A stretch of DNA of 64,000 nucleotides from an uncultured Flavobacteriaceae bacterium (GTDB lineage: Bacteria; Bacteroidota; Bacteroidia; Flavobacteriales; Flavobacteriaceae). The notes under the pieces are model-generated. The model saw only the letters and a list, made by a program, of their open reading frames with translations, did not search any database and was not told the DNA's origin. Location: NCBI GenBank assembly GCA_947494695.1, contig CANLWB010000002.1:248001-312000 (forward strand). Direction: 5' to 3'. Positions within the stretch are counted from its first letter, which is position 1, and every line of letters starts with the position of its first letter. Shown piece by piece: positions 19,628-27,216 of this stretch. The position numbers and the translations under genes were made by a program.

Positions 19628-19790
19628 CAATATGTTTAGCTTATAACTAATAAACACTAAGTTTGATCATGCTTAATAAATTATGGCAAATCAGCTACTT
19701 GAAATGGTGAGTGTTTGTTGTTAAAAATAAGTGACTTAACTCTGGGAAGAGCAATATAAACTTTGGTGTGTCATTTAAAATCGTCCCAAT

Positions 19791-20345
19791 TTGAAAAAGC
19801 TACTAATAATATGTTGTGCAATTTTAGTCTCATGCGACATTAAAAACAATATACCCGAATTCAACAACATAATCATTGATAACGGTTTGAATAGCCACCT
19901 ATTTACTTCAACGGAATTTATATACAATCCACTGACTTTAAAAACCGAATCGGGATACGACAATGTTTCCGATTCCACGCAGTATATCATAACATCGAAT
20001 GCGATTGTAAATAAAGACAGTTTAAGAGTAATGCGGTTTGCAGAATTAAAACGAATGAACTCGGATACACTTGAATTAAAAATATTCGAAACGAACCCAG
20101 CATATGCACAAAATTTAACTATTAAAATCGTTGAAGACCGGTTTACTATGGATTTTAAATTTTGGATGTCCGGACCATTAATTGACCCGCAAATAAAAAG
20201 AATCGAACAAGAATTAACACTTAAATCGATACCTAAGGAAAAGGGAGACATGATTTTTGGGAAATTCTATTTTAGGGGAATTTGTGAATCCGATTGTGAG
20301 GGAAAAATTGAAATAGAAGGAGATTTTAAAGCAGAATTAAAATAA
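19791..20345 (+). CDS. Lipoprotein of unknown function (TTG start)
   Basis: The frame begins with TTG at 19791, followed by KKLLIICCAILVSCDIKNN, a textbook lipoprotein signal with lipobox LVSC. The next in-frame ATG would remove the signal, so TTG is the likely start. The 184-residue product has a beta-rich mature part with charged segments (KIVEDRFTMDFKFWMSG) and a near-C-terminal GICESDCEGKIEIEGD. No family is recognised. It probably sits in the outer or inner membrane facing the periplasm. Confidence 0.6.
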   Translation: MKKLLIICCAILVSCDIKNNIPEFNNIIIDNGLNSHLFTSTEFIYNPLTLKTESGYDNVSDSTQYIITSNAIVNKDSLRVMRFAELKRMNSDTLELKIFETNPAYAQNLTIKIVEDRFTMDFKFWMSGPLIDPQIKRIEQELTLKSIPKEKGDMIFGKFYFRGICESDCEGKIEIEGDFKAELK

Positions 20346-20511
20346 AAATGAATGCACAACATGTTCTTTGAGATATCCTTTCACTCTAATTCCATATTCT
20401 GTTATTCGCAAATAGTTCGAGTTAGCGAGAAATCTCATAGATTTGTTAGGTAGTACAACCGAGGTACGTGTAGATGTATCTTAGTCTTGGATGTAGCTAA
20501 AAACATGTGAA

Positions 20512-21264
20512 ATGAAAATTTGTATAGCACAAACCGAACCTATTAAAGGAGATATTCCAAAAAATATTGAAAACCATATGAAATGGATTAATCTCGCTGT
20601 AGAGAACAAAGCAGATATTATAATCTTTCCCGAACTTTCAATAACAGGATATGAGCCGGAACTAGCAAAAGAATTAGCAACGACCCAGTATGATGATAGA
20701 TTTGATGAATTTCAAAGCATTAGCGATTCGAATAAAATTATAATCGCATTTGGATTACCCACTAAAAATGAGTCTGGAACTTGTATAAGTATGATCATTT
20801 GTCAGCCAAACCAAGACAAAATAACCTATTCAAAAGAGCACTTACACCCGGGGGAAGAAGTATATTTTGTTTCTGGTCCAAATTCAATACCAATTACATT
20901 TAAAAATAATATACTAGCATTTGCCATCTGCTATGAAACCTCAATACCTAAGCATTCTAAAAAGGCCTTTGAGAGTGGCGCTAATATCTATATAGCTAGT
21001 GTACTGAATTCTGTAAAAGGGGTTGATAAAGATATAAACCGAATTTCTGATATTGCTAAACAATATAAGATGACCGCAGTGATGGCTAATTTTGTAGGGC
21101 GTTCTGGAACATACGATTGCGCAGGAAAGAGTTCTATATGGAACAATGAAGGTTTACTACTTAGACAACTAAATAGTAAAAACGAAGGTTTAGCGATTAT
21201 TGATACGAATACAAATGAAACACTAGAAATAACTAAAAAAAGTAGTCCAAACACCCAGGTGTGA
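20512..21264 (+). CDS. Carbon-nitrogen hydrolase (nitrilase superfamily)
   Basis: The 250-residue protein carries the full nitrilase-fold triad: E41 in FPELSITGYE, K108 in YSKEHLHPGEE and C140 in FAICYET. Its length is that of the small stand-alone amidase or omega-amidase branches. Members hydrolyse amides or carbamoyl compounds in the cytoplasm. The substrate cannot be read here, and no partner gene is adjacent. The next intact gene encodes a Crp/Fnr regulator, separated by a broken gene fragment. Confidence 0.85.
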   Translation: MKICIAQTEPIKGDIPKNIENHMKWINLAVENKADIIIFPELSITGYEPELAKELATTQYDDRFDEFQSISDSNKIIIAFGLPTKNESGTCISMIICQPNQDKITYSKEHLHPGEEVYFVSGPNSIPITFKNNILAFAICYETSIPKHSKKAFESGANIYIASVLNSVKGVDKDINRISDIAKQYKMTAVMANFVGRSGTYDCAGKSSIWNNEGLLLRQLNSKNEGLAIIDTNTNETLEITKKSSPNTQV

Positions 21265-21465
21265 CACATAGCTAGTAATGTTTAAATCGAAGAGCTTTCT
21301 GTGCTTGTTTACAAAACGAGACATGTTTAATGTGGATGTATTAAATAAAAATTAAGCTTTGTAAGATATCTAGAACTTAGTATTTTTATAATACGATATC
21401 CATTCTAAGCTATCATATTTGTGCTGGTAATAATTTAAAATAACATGAGTTTCTATGTTAAATAA

Positions 21466-21723
21466 ATTTTTGCCACAACCGTATTATCCTATTCCGAAGA
21501 TTACAGCAGAGAACAGTGGCAAAGTACTGTTAAAAAAGATGCGATCCCTTGGATCTATTTATGGGATGGTAAAGGAGAATTTGGTGATGCCGTAATAAAA
21601 TATTGGGCAATAGGAACTCCAAATTACGTTTTAATATCGCCTAAAGGGATAATACTTGAACAATGGTTTGGTTATAAAAAAGGAATATTTAAAGAAAAAT
21701 TAGAAACATATTTTAATCAGTAA
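21466..21723 (+). pseudogene. C-terminal fragment of a TlpA-like thioredoxin-fold protein
   Basis: An open stretch of 85 codons without a start (preceded by TAA at 21463) ends at TAA 21721. It includes EDYSREQWQSTVKKDAIPW, a YWAIGTPNYVLISPKG strand with the cis-proline, and IILEQWFGY. This is the C-terminal half of the AhpC/TSA-TlpA thioredoxin fold, covering the cis-Pro loop and last strands. The N-terminal half with the CxxC site is missing, and no matching sequence precedes it in any frame. It is a 5'-truncated pseudogene, consistent with the degraded character of 18.5-21.7 kb. Confidence 0.7.
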
Positions 21724-21756
21724 AGAGCATAGTTCTCAACATTGCAAGCTATAAAA

Positions 21757-22335
21757 ATGGATAACCAAAAAGGATTGTTGAATTTCATTGAAGGTAGAGT
21801 GTCAATCTCTGATGAAGAAAGAAAGGTGTTATTGGCTTCCTTTAAGGTTAGTAATAAAAATAAAAACGATTACTTAATAAAGCACGACGATAGAGCTCGG
21901 CATTTATATTTCATTGTAAACGGAAGCATTCGGATTTTTAAATATGATAGCGAAGGGAATGAAATTACAACCCATCTATTTCGAGCCAATAGTTTTGTAA
22001 CCTCATTCGAAAGTTTTGTAAATGCTACCCCTTCTGATGAAAATGTACAATGTATTTCTCAATGTGAGTATTTATCAATCTCAAAAGAGGATTACGATGC
22101 ATTTTACAAAACTGTGAAAGCATGGCCCATATTCTGTCGGAAAATATATGAAGATTATATCAAGAAAAAAGATGAAAGAATCTACGCATTTCAACACTTG
22201 TCGGCAACAGAAAGGTATCAGAATTTAATGGAAACCGAACCGGATGTTGTATTAAATACCGAGGTTAAATATCTGGCGTCTTACCTTGGAATCAAACCAC
22301 AATCATTAAGTAGAATAAGAAGTTCCATTAAGTAA
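21757..22335 (+). CDS. Crp/Fnr-family transcriptional regulator
   Basis: I choose ATG 21757 (MDNQKGLLNFIEGR), giving 192 residues; an in-frame TTG lies five codons upstream at 21742. The N-terminal cyclic-nucleotide-binding-like domain includes LIKHDDRARHLYFIVNGSIR and LFRANSFVTSFESF. The C-terminal helix-turn-helix reads KYLASYLGIKPQSLSRIR. It belongs to the same subfamily as the regulator at 2168-2743. The MBL-fold hydrolase gene follows after 56 bp on the same strand and is the obvious candidate target or partner. Confidence 0.85.
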   Translation: MDNQKGLLNFIEGRVSISDEERKVLLASFKVSNKNKNDYLIKHDDRARHLYFIVNGSIRIFKYDSEGNEITTHLFRANSFVTSFESFVNATPSDENVQCISQCEYLSISKEDYDAFYKTVKAWPIFCRKIYEDYIKKKDERIYAFQHLSATERYQNLMETEPDVVLNTEVKYLASYLGIKPQSLSRIRSSIK

Positions 22336-22391
22336 CAAATGTGATTTTTATTGGATAAACGCTTCTATACTTTTGAAAAAAACTAAAAAGT

Positions 22392-23108
22392 ATGAATAGT
22401 GTTATACCGATTTCAATCTGGTCAAGAGGATTAATCAATTGTTTCTTAATTAAAGGGACACATAAACATATTCTGGTAGATACCGGTGTTCCTAATAGTG
22501 AAAAGAAAATTCTAAAACAATTAGTCCAGCATAAGGTTAACAAAGAAGATATTGGGTTAATCATCATAACGCATGCTCACATTGATCATTTTGGTAGCGC
22601 GAGCTGTCTAAAAGATATCTTGAAAGTTCCCATACTGACTCACGAATTTGATAAAGAAGCTTACTTAAATGGACGAGCAGATATCGCTACAATGAAGCTA
22701 AATAGACCGCAATGGTGGTTATTTCGACAGATAATAAAGAACCAAAGTACAAAACCCTTTACACCAGAGATTCTTTTAAAAGACGAACAGGTTTACGATT
22801 TATCTCAGTGGGGCGTACAAGGAAAGGTTATTCATACCCCAGGACACACGCCAGGCTCAATCTCTATTATTTTAGATCATGGAGAAGCCATAATTATGGA
22901 TATGATGGCTTCGGGTATTCTTCTTGGTGGTGTATGGCTCCATTCTCGAGTAAAACACCCTCCTTTTCATGATAATCTCATAGCACTAAAAAGAAGTTTC
23001 GATAGGGTTCTGTCGTTGAAAGGAACAATGTATTATCTCGGACATGGCGGACCTGTTAATAGGTCTCAGGTGATTAAATATTATGACAAATATTTAAAAG
23101 ACATTTAG
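22392..23108 (+). CDS. MBL-fold metallo-hydrolase
   Basis: This 238-residue metallo-beta-lactamase-fold protein has the dinuclear metal motif THAHIDHFGS (H61, H63, D65, H66), then HTPGHTPGS, the bridging Asp in IIMDMMASG, and a final His in YLGHGGP. There is no signal peptide and no lactonase-specific Tyr signature that I can assign. The family includes lactonases, glyoxalase-like hydrolases and persulfide dioxygenases. Pairing with an upstream Crp/Fnr regulator is a recurrent arrangement, but the substrate is unknown. Confidence 0.85.
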   Translation: MNSVIPISIWSRGLINCFLIKGTHKHILVDTGVPNSEKKILKQLVQHKVNKEDIGLIIITHAHIDHFGSASCLKDILKVPILTHEFDKEAYLNGRADIATMKLNRPQWWLFRQIIKNQSTKPFTPEILLKDEQVYDLSQWGVQGKVIHTPGHTPGSISIILDHGEAIIMDMMASGILLGGVWLHSRVKHPPFHDNLIALKRSFDRVLSLKGTMYYLGHGGPVNRSQVIKYYDKYLKDI

Positions 23109-23189
23109 ACAACACGATGCTAGAGGGGGACTAAAAAGTTCTAGAATTTATTTTGAGGGCCTGTCTGCCAATCAACGAAAGTACCTATC

Positions 23190-24020
23190 TCAGTCCAAAT
23201 AACGAACTTGAGAATGCTCTAATTCAACATCCAGTAGGCACTTTACTAAAGTGGTATGAAAAAGTTGATATGTCATTCTATCTAAAGGGTTTTCAATGTT
23301 TTTCTTATATTTTTCATCACTTGAACCCTTACTTAAGTAATAAGACCCATACTTGGGTAAGGTCAAATTCAATGCACTGTCATTAAAACTGTTTAAATAC
23401 ATCATGCAAATATATACCTCTAACAACAAGTCCCAGTATTCTGTTTCTTTAGCATATTTCTCGATTTCAGACAGTATAACTTCACATATTTTGACCGTTC
23501 TTTCAGAACAATCCTTGGTTAGTTCCCTTTGTCCCATATGTGTTCCAAACATGACCAGATGGGTAACTTGATAGCAATTTTCAACACTTAATCCTTCATT
23601 TTTAATATGCTTATAGATTTCAAAAGCAGCCAGTTCCCAATACCCTTTAGATAAGTCCTGTTTAAAGACATCAAGAATAAAACCTGCTTCCATTAATAAA
23701 GAATCACTAGCGAAGTAATCACGAATATCTTTAGATTCATTTAGAGTTATCGAATTAGGAACTCCCAAAAAATCGAAGATATATTTAAAGCCAAATGTTT
23801 TATTCAGCTTAAATAATTCATGATCTATTTTCTCCGAAATCGTTTTACAGGTTTGAAGATATTCCACAGGTAAATTCGATTTAACCTGATATACATAACA
23901 CAATAAAGAAAATTCCATTGAGGCCTTAATAAATAAACTAAAATCATCAGGATGATATGGATTAAAATGAATACACAATTCATCTATGTATTGCTTTACG
24001 ACTTCTTTTGTTTTATCCAT
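23190..24020 (-). CDS. Helical protein of unknown function, DUF6895-like, next to a Cys-rich peptide gene
   Basis: The start is placed at ATG 24020 (MDKTKEVVKQYIDEL), giving 276 residues. The longer frame to 24125 would overlap the upstream peptide gene and add a non-conserved hydrophobic stretch. The protein is almost wholly alpha-helical, with no signal peptide. A central CYQVTHLVMFGTHMGQ motif recalls the TH-x-x-x-x-TD-x-G motif I associate with DUF6895, an uncharacterised family; this match is from memory and needs a profile search. It follows the peptide gene at 24101-24286 by 80 bp, with a terminator-like hairpin between them. A role in handling or modifying that peptide is an inference. 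Confidence 0.5.
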   Translation of the reverse strand: MDKTKEVVKQYIDELCIHFNPYHPDDFSLFIKASMEFSLLCYVYQVKSNLPVEYLQTCKTISEKIDHELFKLNKTFGFKYIFDFLGVPNSITLNESKDIRDYFASDSLLMEAGFILDVFKQDLSKGYWELAAFEIYKHIKNEGLSVENCYQVTHLVMFGTHMGQRELTKDCSERTVKICEVILSEIEKYAKETEYWDLLLEVYICMMYLNSFNDSALNLTLPKYGSYYLSKGSSDEKYKKNIENPLDRMTYQLFHTTLVKCLLDVELEHSQVRYLD

Positions 24021-24052
24021 GATTATTTTGACTATTTTTTTAATTAAGAAAG

Positions 24053-24092
24053 AAAGAGTACGCAGATATGATATAGAATCCCCGTACTCTTT
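24053..24092 (-). terminator. Hairpin between the Cys-rich peptide gene and the helical protein gene
   Basis: CGTACTCTTT (24083-24092) and AAAGAGTACG (24053-24062) form a perfect 10-bp stem with a 20-nt loop. On the minus strand it is followed by CTTTCTT. It begins 8 bp past the peptide stop, so it should act as a partial terminator giving more peptide than downstream protein. Confidence 0.65.
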
Positions 24093-24100
24093 GCTATTAT

Positions 24101-24286
24101 TTATGAACAAATACAGCAGCACCAAAGGTCTGGATCTCTACCATCTCCGAGACTAATGTTTGGGTAATCTTTAGGATTTGCACTGTGTTTAGATATGTAA
24201 TCTAAAATTGAATCGAAATCGTCAAGACCGTTGGATTTCAAAACTTTTTTTACATCGTCTGGTGAAAATTGTGTTTTTACTGACAT
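24101..24286 (-). CDS. Small peptide with Cys-rich C-terminus (possible RiPP precursor)
   Basis: This 61-residue ORF has two unlike halves. Residues 1-38 look like a charged helical leader (FSPDDVKKVLKSNG, DDFDSILDYISKH). Residues 39-61 are Pro/Gly/Asp-rich and end in GRDPDLWCCCICS, with Cys at 56, 57, 58 and 60. Such a leader plus a short Cys-rich tail is the shape of a ribosomally made, modified peptide precursor. A hairpin and a helical protein gene follow on the same strand. No radical-SAM, lanthionine synthase, protease or ABC transporter gene is adjacent, so the RiPP reading is inference. A metal-binding peptide is the alternative. Confidence 0.5.
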   Translation of the reverse strand: MSVKTQFSPDDVKKVLKSNGLDDFDSILDYISKHSANPKDYPNISLGDGRDPDLWCCCICS

Positions 24287-24724
24287 TTTATTGAATTTTA
24301 TATTATCCTACTCTATTCAAATTGGTTTTTCGGATTCCACCGTAGTAACCGGAATGCAGATGGTAGCTACTAAATCGAATACGTTGCATTAGATTACAAT
24401 ATAAAGTTGAAGAAATGACAGATTGAATTTTAATAAAATGTAATAAGATTCTGATTTTCAGGTATAAAGATATTTATTGTAAGTATAGAAGATGTTTCTT
24501 GCAAAAGCATTGCGCGCATTATGGTATAGTTGCCTAAATTAGGATTTTGTGCTTTTTAAGGTTATAGGTGAAACTAAAACATTTAGTATTTCAATATCAA
24601 AGGTAAAAGCAAAATAGTATATTTGGATGGATACTAAATTGAAATTTAAGACTAACCAACTACGTTTCGTTTATTATATATCATTATCATCAGGCGGTCG
24701 TCTATGGTAAGCAAAAAGTAATAC
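24287..24724. other. Divergent promoter region between the peptide gene and an AraC regulator
   Basis: This 438-bp region serves two divergent genes. A perfect -7 element TATATTTG lies at 24618-24625 on the plus strand, 100 bp before the AraC gene. It is flanked by an inverted pair TTTAGTAT (24582-24589) and ATACTAAA (24631-24638) that could be an operator. No convincing -33 TTG and no other gene are seen. Confidence 0.4.
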
Positions 24725-25651
24725 ATGAGCTCTAAAATCAAGACACTTAATCCCAATGAAATGCTTGACTCGTTTATGAGTTATGGCACAAAGCGAGACG
24801 ATATATTTAAGAAAGATTATGAGCTGTTTTACATCGGTACGTTGCAGGGGGTAAGAGAGATTTCTAAACCACCCATTCCGCCTATCAAAGCAAAAACGCA
24901 TTCATTACTTTTTTTAACCAGTGGTATACTTACAATGAAAATTGGAAGCCATACCCTAAGAATTGAGCAAAATGAATGTTTAATCATTCCTACTGGACAA
25001 GTATTTAGTTACGATATTAATGATGCTCATAAAAGCGAGGAATCAGAAGGTTTCATTTGCGGTTTCAGTGACGATTTTTTAATGGGGCAGATTGGAAGTC
25101 GGAATCTATTGAAAACTTTTGAGTTTCTAACCATTTGGGGAAATCCAAACATTAAACTAACGTCAAAGTCCGCAGCTCATTTGTCTTACGGTTTGAAAAG
25201 AATATGGAACGAATATGCAGAACATGGTTTACAAAATAAGATTGTTATTCAAGCACACCTTATTGCCTTGCTCTGTGATTTAAATATAAACTATTTGCCC
25301 CTTTCCAGACACAAAAATAAAACGGCTGTCGAATTAACGAATAGATTCAAAGAATTCCTTCACCAGAATATATATAAAACACATAAGGTTTCAGATTTTG
25401 CGAATATGCTAAATGTTACGCCCAACCACTTAAATAAAACCATTAAACTTATTACCCAAAAATCACCTTCAATCTGGGTTAGGGAAACATTAATTAATGA
25501 AGCGAAGGTCTTACTATTTCAATCAAATCTGTCTATTCAGGAAATAGCATTAGAGTTAGGAGTAGAGGATCAATCGTATTTTTCTCGATTATTCAAAAAA
25601 CAAGAAGGCATAACCCCGGCTAATTATAGGAAAATGAATGATTTGTCCTAA
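24725..25651 (+). CDS. AraC-family transcriptional regulator
   Basis: The 308-residue protein has an N-terminal cupin-type sensing domain (ILTMKIGSHTLRIEQNECLIIPTGQ, residues ~73-97) and a C-terminal pair of helix-turn-helix motifs. The first is VSDFANMLNVTPNHLNKTI; the second is LSIQEIALELGVEDQSYFSR followed by FKKQEGITPANYR, the AraC signature. It is divergent from the Cys-rich peptide gene with 438 bp between. Its ligand and targets are unknown, and a downstream alcohol dehydrogenase (26077) is a possible target. Confidence 0.9.
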   Translation: MSSKIKTLNPNEMLDSFMSYGTKRDDIFKKDYELFYIGTLQGVREISKPPIPPIKAKTHSLLFLTSGILTMKIGSHTLRIEQNECLIIPTGQVFSYDINDAHKSEESEGFICGFSDDFLMGQIGSRNLLKTFEFLTIWGNPNIKLTSKSAAHLSYGLKRIWNEYAEHGLQNKIVIQAHLIALLCDLNINYLPLSRHKNKTAVELTNRFKEFLHQNIYKTHKVSDFANMLNVTPNHLNKTIKLITQKSPSIWVRETLINEAKVLLFQSNLSIQEIALELGVEDQSYFSRLFKKQEGITPANYRKMNDLS

Positions 25652-25779
25652 TATTAGTTCGTTTTATCCTAATAACCGACCTCTATTTAATGCTACTTTT
25701 ACTCGAATATTTCGTGTGTCATAGACAACCTAATGCCATATTGAAATAACCAGACCCTTAGATATAAGATAGTACAGTG

Positions 25780-25989
25780 ATGATTTATGTGTTCAAAACC
25801 TCTGTTAAAACAGAGGACGATGTTAAAACATTAAAAGCAAAACTCGATAATATATCTTCAATACGTACATGGGATTTCGATCTGGAGGATTGTGATAATA
25901 TTTTAAGAATTGACGGCTCAAATATATCAGCAGAAGTGATAATAGACTTGTTAGGAGGTGGAAATTTTGAATGCCGGGAATTGGAATAA
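25780..25989 (+). CDS. Small ferredoxin-fold protein, HMA-like without CxxC
   Basis: The 69-residue product starts at ATG 25780, with GTG 25777 as an alternative. Predicted beta-alpha-beta-beta-alpha-beta order is visible: IYVFKTSV, DDVKTLKAKLDNI, TWDFDLEDCDNILRID, SAEVIIDLL and FECREL. This is the shape of heavy-metal-associated domains, but the metal-binding CxxC between strand 1 and helix 1 is absent (KTSVKTED instead). Metal delivery is therefore unlikely, and a protein-interaction role is possible. It is a recurrent small flavobacterial protein type. Confidence 0.6.
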   Translation: MIYVFKTSVKTEDDVKTLKAKLDNISSIRTWDFDLEDCDNILRIDGSNISAEVIIDLLGGGNFECRELE

Positions 25990-26076
25990 GTCAAAATCAA
26001 GCCTATTATAACAATCACGTTAGCACATGATATGTGTTCGAACTGAGTAAATTACTAACCCTAAGACATAGTAGTT

Positions 26077-27039
26077 ATGGCAAAAATGAAAGCGGTGATC
26101 TGTACTAAATATGGAGCGCCCGAAGTATTAGAATTGAGAGAAGTTAAAAAGCCTGTTCCTAATAATGATGAAATATTGGTAAAGATACATGCCACTGCAG
26201 TGACTGCCAGCGATTGCGTAATTCGTGGGCTAAACGTACCAGGAGGGCATCGTTTTCCAATAAAGCAATTAATGAAATTAGGTATGCGCTTGTTTATTGG
26301 ATTTAGTAAACCAAGAAACCCCATTATTGGTTTGGTGTTTTCTGGTGTAATAGAAGCAACAGGTGGTGATATTGAAACCTTCTGCAATGGGGATGAGGTT
26401 TTTGGATTTACAGGAATTAGCAGAGGTGCTTATGCAGAATATAAAAGTGTAACCTTAAAAGAAATTTCCACCGGAGAGGTATTTTTTAAACCCAAAAACG
26501 CCAGCCATGAAGAAGCGGTTGCCATTGTATATGGAGGTGCATTATCCATGTATTTTATGAGCAATACCATTCTTAATAAAGACTCTAAAATCCTAATATA
26601 TGGTGCTTCCGGAGCTATTGGAACAATGGCCATTCAATTAGCTAAGCGATACAATGCTAATGTGACAGCAGTTTGCAGTTCTGGAAATTTTGATTTGGTC
26701 GCCTCCCTTGGTGCTGATAAAATGATTGATTACAAGGCAGTGGATGCTGTGAGCCAACTGGAAGAATACGATTTTATACTTGATGCCGTTGGGAAAAACA
26801 AGACCTCAAAACTTAAAATAGCCAGCAAAGAAGCGCTCACAAAGAACGGAAGCTACGCCTCTGTGGATGACGGTTTTTTAAAAATACAGAATAGTTATTT
26901 GCCAAAACTAAGAGCCCTTTTTGAAATGAAGGGTATTCGAGCGGTTATAGACAAAACATATGCATTAGAAGATATAGTCGATGCGCATAGATATGTGGAA
27001 AAAGGGCATAAAAAAGGAAATGTTATCGTTAAGATCTAA
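26077..27039 (+). CDS. NAD(P)-dependent alcohol dehydrogenase / quinone oxidoreductase (MDR family)
   Basis: This 320-residue medium-chain dehydrogenase/reductase has an N-terminal GroES-like domain (MKAVICTKYGAPEVLELREV). Its Rossmann domain carries YGASGAIGTMAIQLAK (residues ~166-181). The structural-zinc cysteine cluster and the catalytic zinc Cys/His set of classical alcohol dehydrogenases are missing, which points to the zinc-free quinone oxidoreductase/enoyl reductase branch using NADPH. The substrate is unknown. It converges on the sugar-oxidation island, with three inverted repeats in the gap. Confidence 0.85.
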   Translation: MAKMKAVICTKYGAPEVLELREVKKPVPNNDEILVKIHATAVTASDCVIRGLNVPGGHRFPIKQLMKLGMRLFIGFSKPRNPIIGLVFSGVIEATGGDIETFCNGDEVFGFTGISRGAYAEYKSVTLKEISTGEVFFKPKNASHEEAVAIVYGGALSMYFMSNTILNKDSKILIYGASGAIGTMAIQLAKRYNANVTAVCSSGNFDLVASLGADKMIDYKAVDAVSQLEEYDFILDAVGKNKTSKLKIASKEALTKNGSYASVDDGFLKIQNSYLPKLRALFEMKGIRAVIDKTYALEDIVDAHRYVEKGHKKGNVIVKI

Positions 27040-27063
27040 GGAAGGTCAATCCAATTAATAATG

Positions 27064-27148
27064 TCGTGTATAAGTGATAGTGTCTAGTGGTTTAAGCAAT
27101 AAACCTGTAATGTAAAGTTCTTCAATGCTAGTTATCACTCATACACGA
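27064..27148. repeat. Long inverted repeat (16-bp arms) between convergent genes
   Basis: TCGTGTATAAGTGATA (27064-27079) and TATCACTCATACACGA (27133-27148) match as inverted arms with one mismatch, 53 bp apart. The spacing is long for a simple terminator. It may be a large hairpin or a very small terminal-inverted-repeat element; no flanking target duplication is obvious. Confidence 0.55.
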
Positions 27149-27172
27149 AACTATTGGTCTGTTTCAATAGTT
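27149..27172 (+). terminator. Terminator-like hairpin after the alcohol dehydrogenase
   Basis: AACTATTG (27149-27156) and CAATAGTT (27165-27172) form a perfect 8-bp stem followed by CTTTATT, directly after the long inverted repeat. Confidence 0.5.
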
Positions 27173-27182
27173 CTTTATTAAA

Positions 27183-27205
27183 CCAGATAAAATAAGTTTA
27201 TCTGG
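27183..27205 (-). terminator. Terminator at the left end of the sugar island
   Basis: CCAGATAAA (27183-27191) and TTTATCTGG (27197-27205) form a perfect 9-bp stem with a 5-nt loop, 11 bp past the stop of the minus-strand oxidoreductase gene. The minus strand continues with TTTAATAA. Confidence 0.6.
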
Positions 27206-27216
27206 AAAGGATTGGT

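Noticed and set aside
22712-22972. Plus-strand frame within the MBL-fold gene
   Set aside because: Overlaps the metal-motif-bearing frame and has no domain; a shadow.
24021-24125. Longer N-terminus for the helical protein (start at 24125)
   Set aside because: It would overlap the Cys-rich peptide gene and run through the terminator-like hairpin; the ATG at 24020 gives a more natural start.
27064-27148. Inverted repeat considered as an insertion sequence
   Set aside because: The interior is only 53 bp and codes for nothing; no transposase or target duplication seen.
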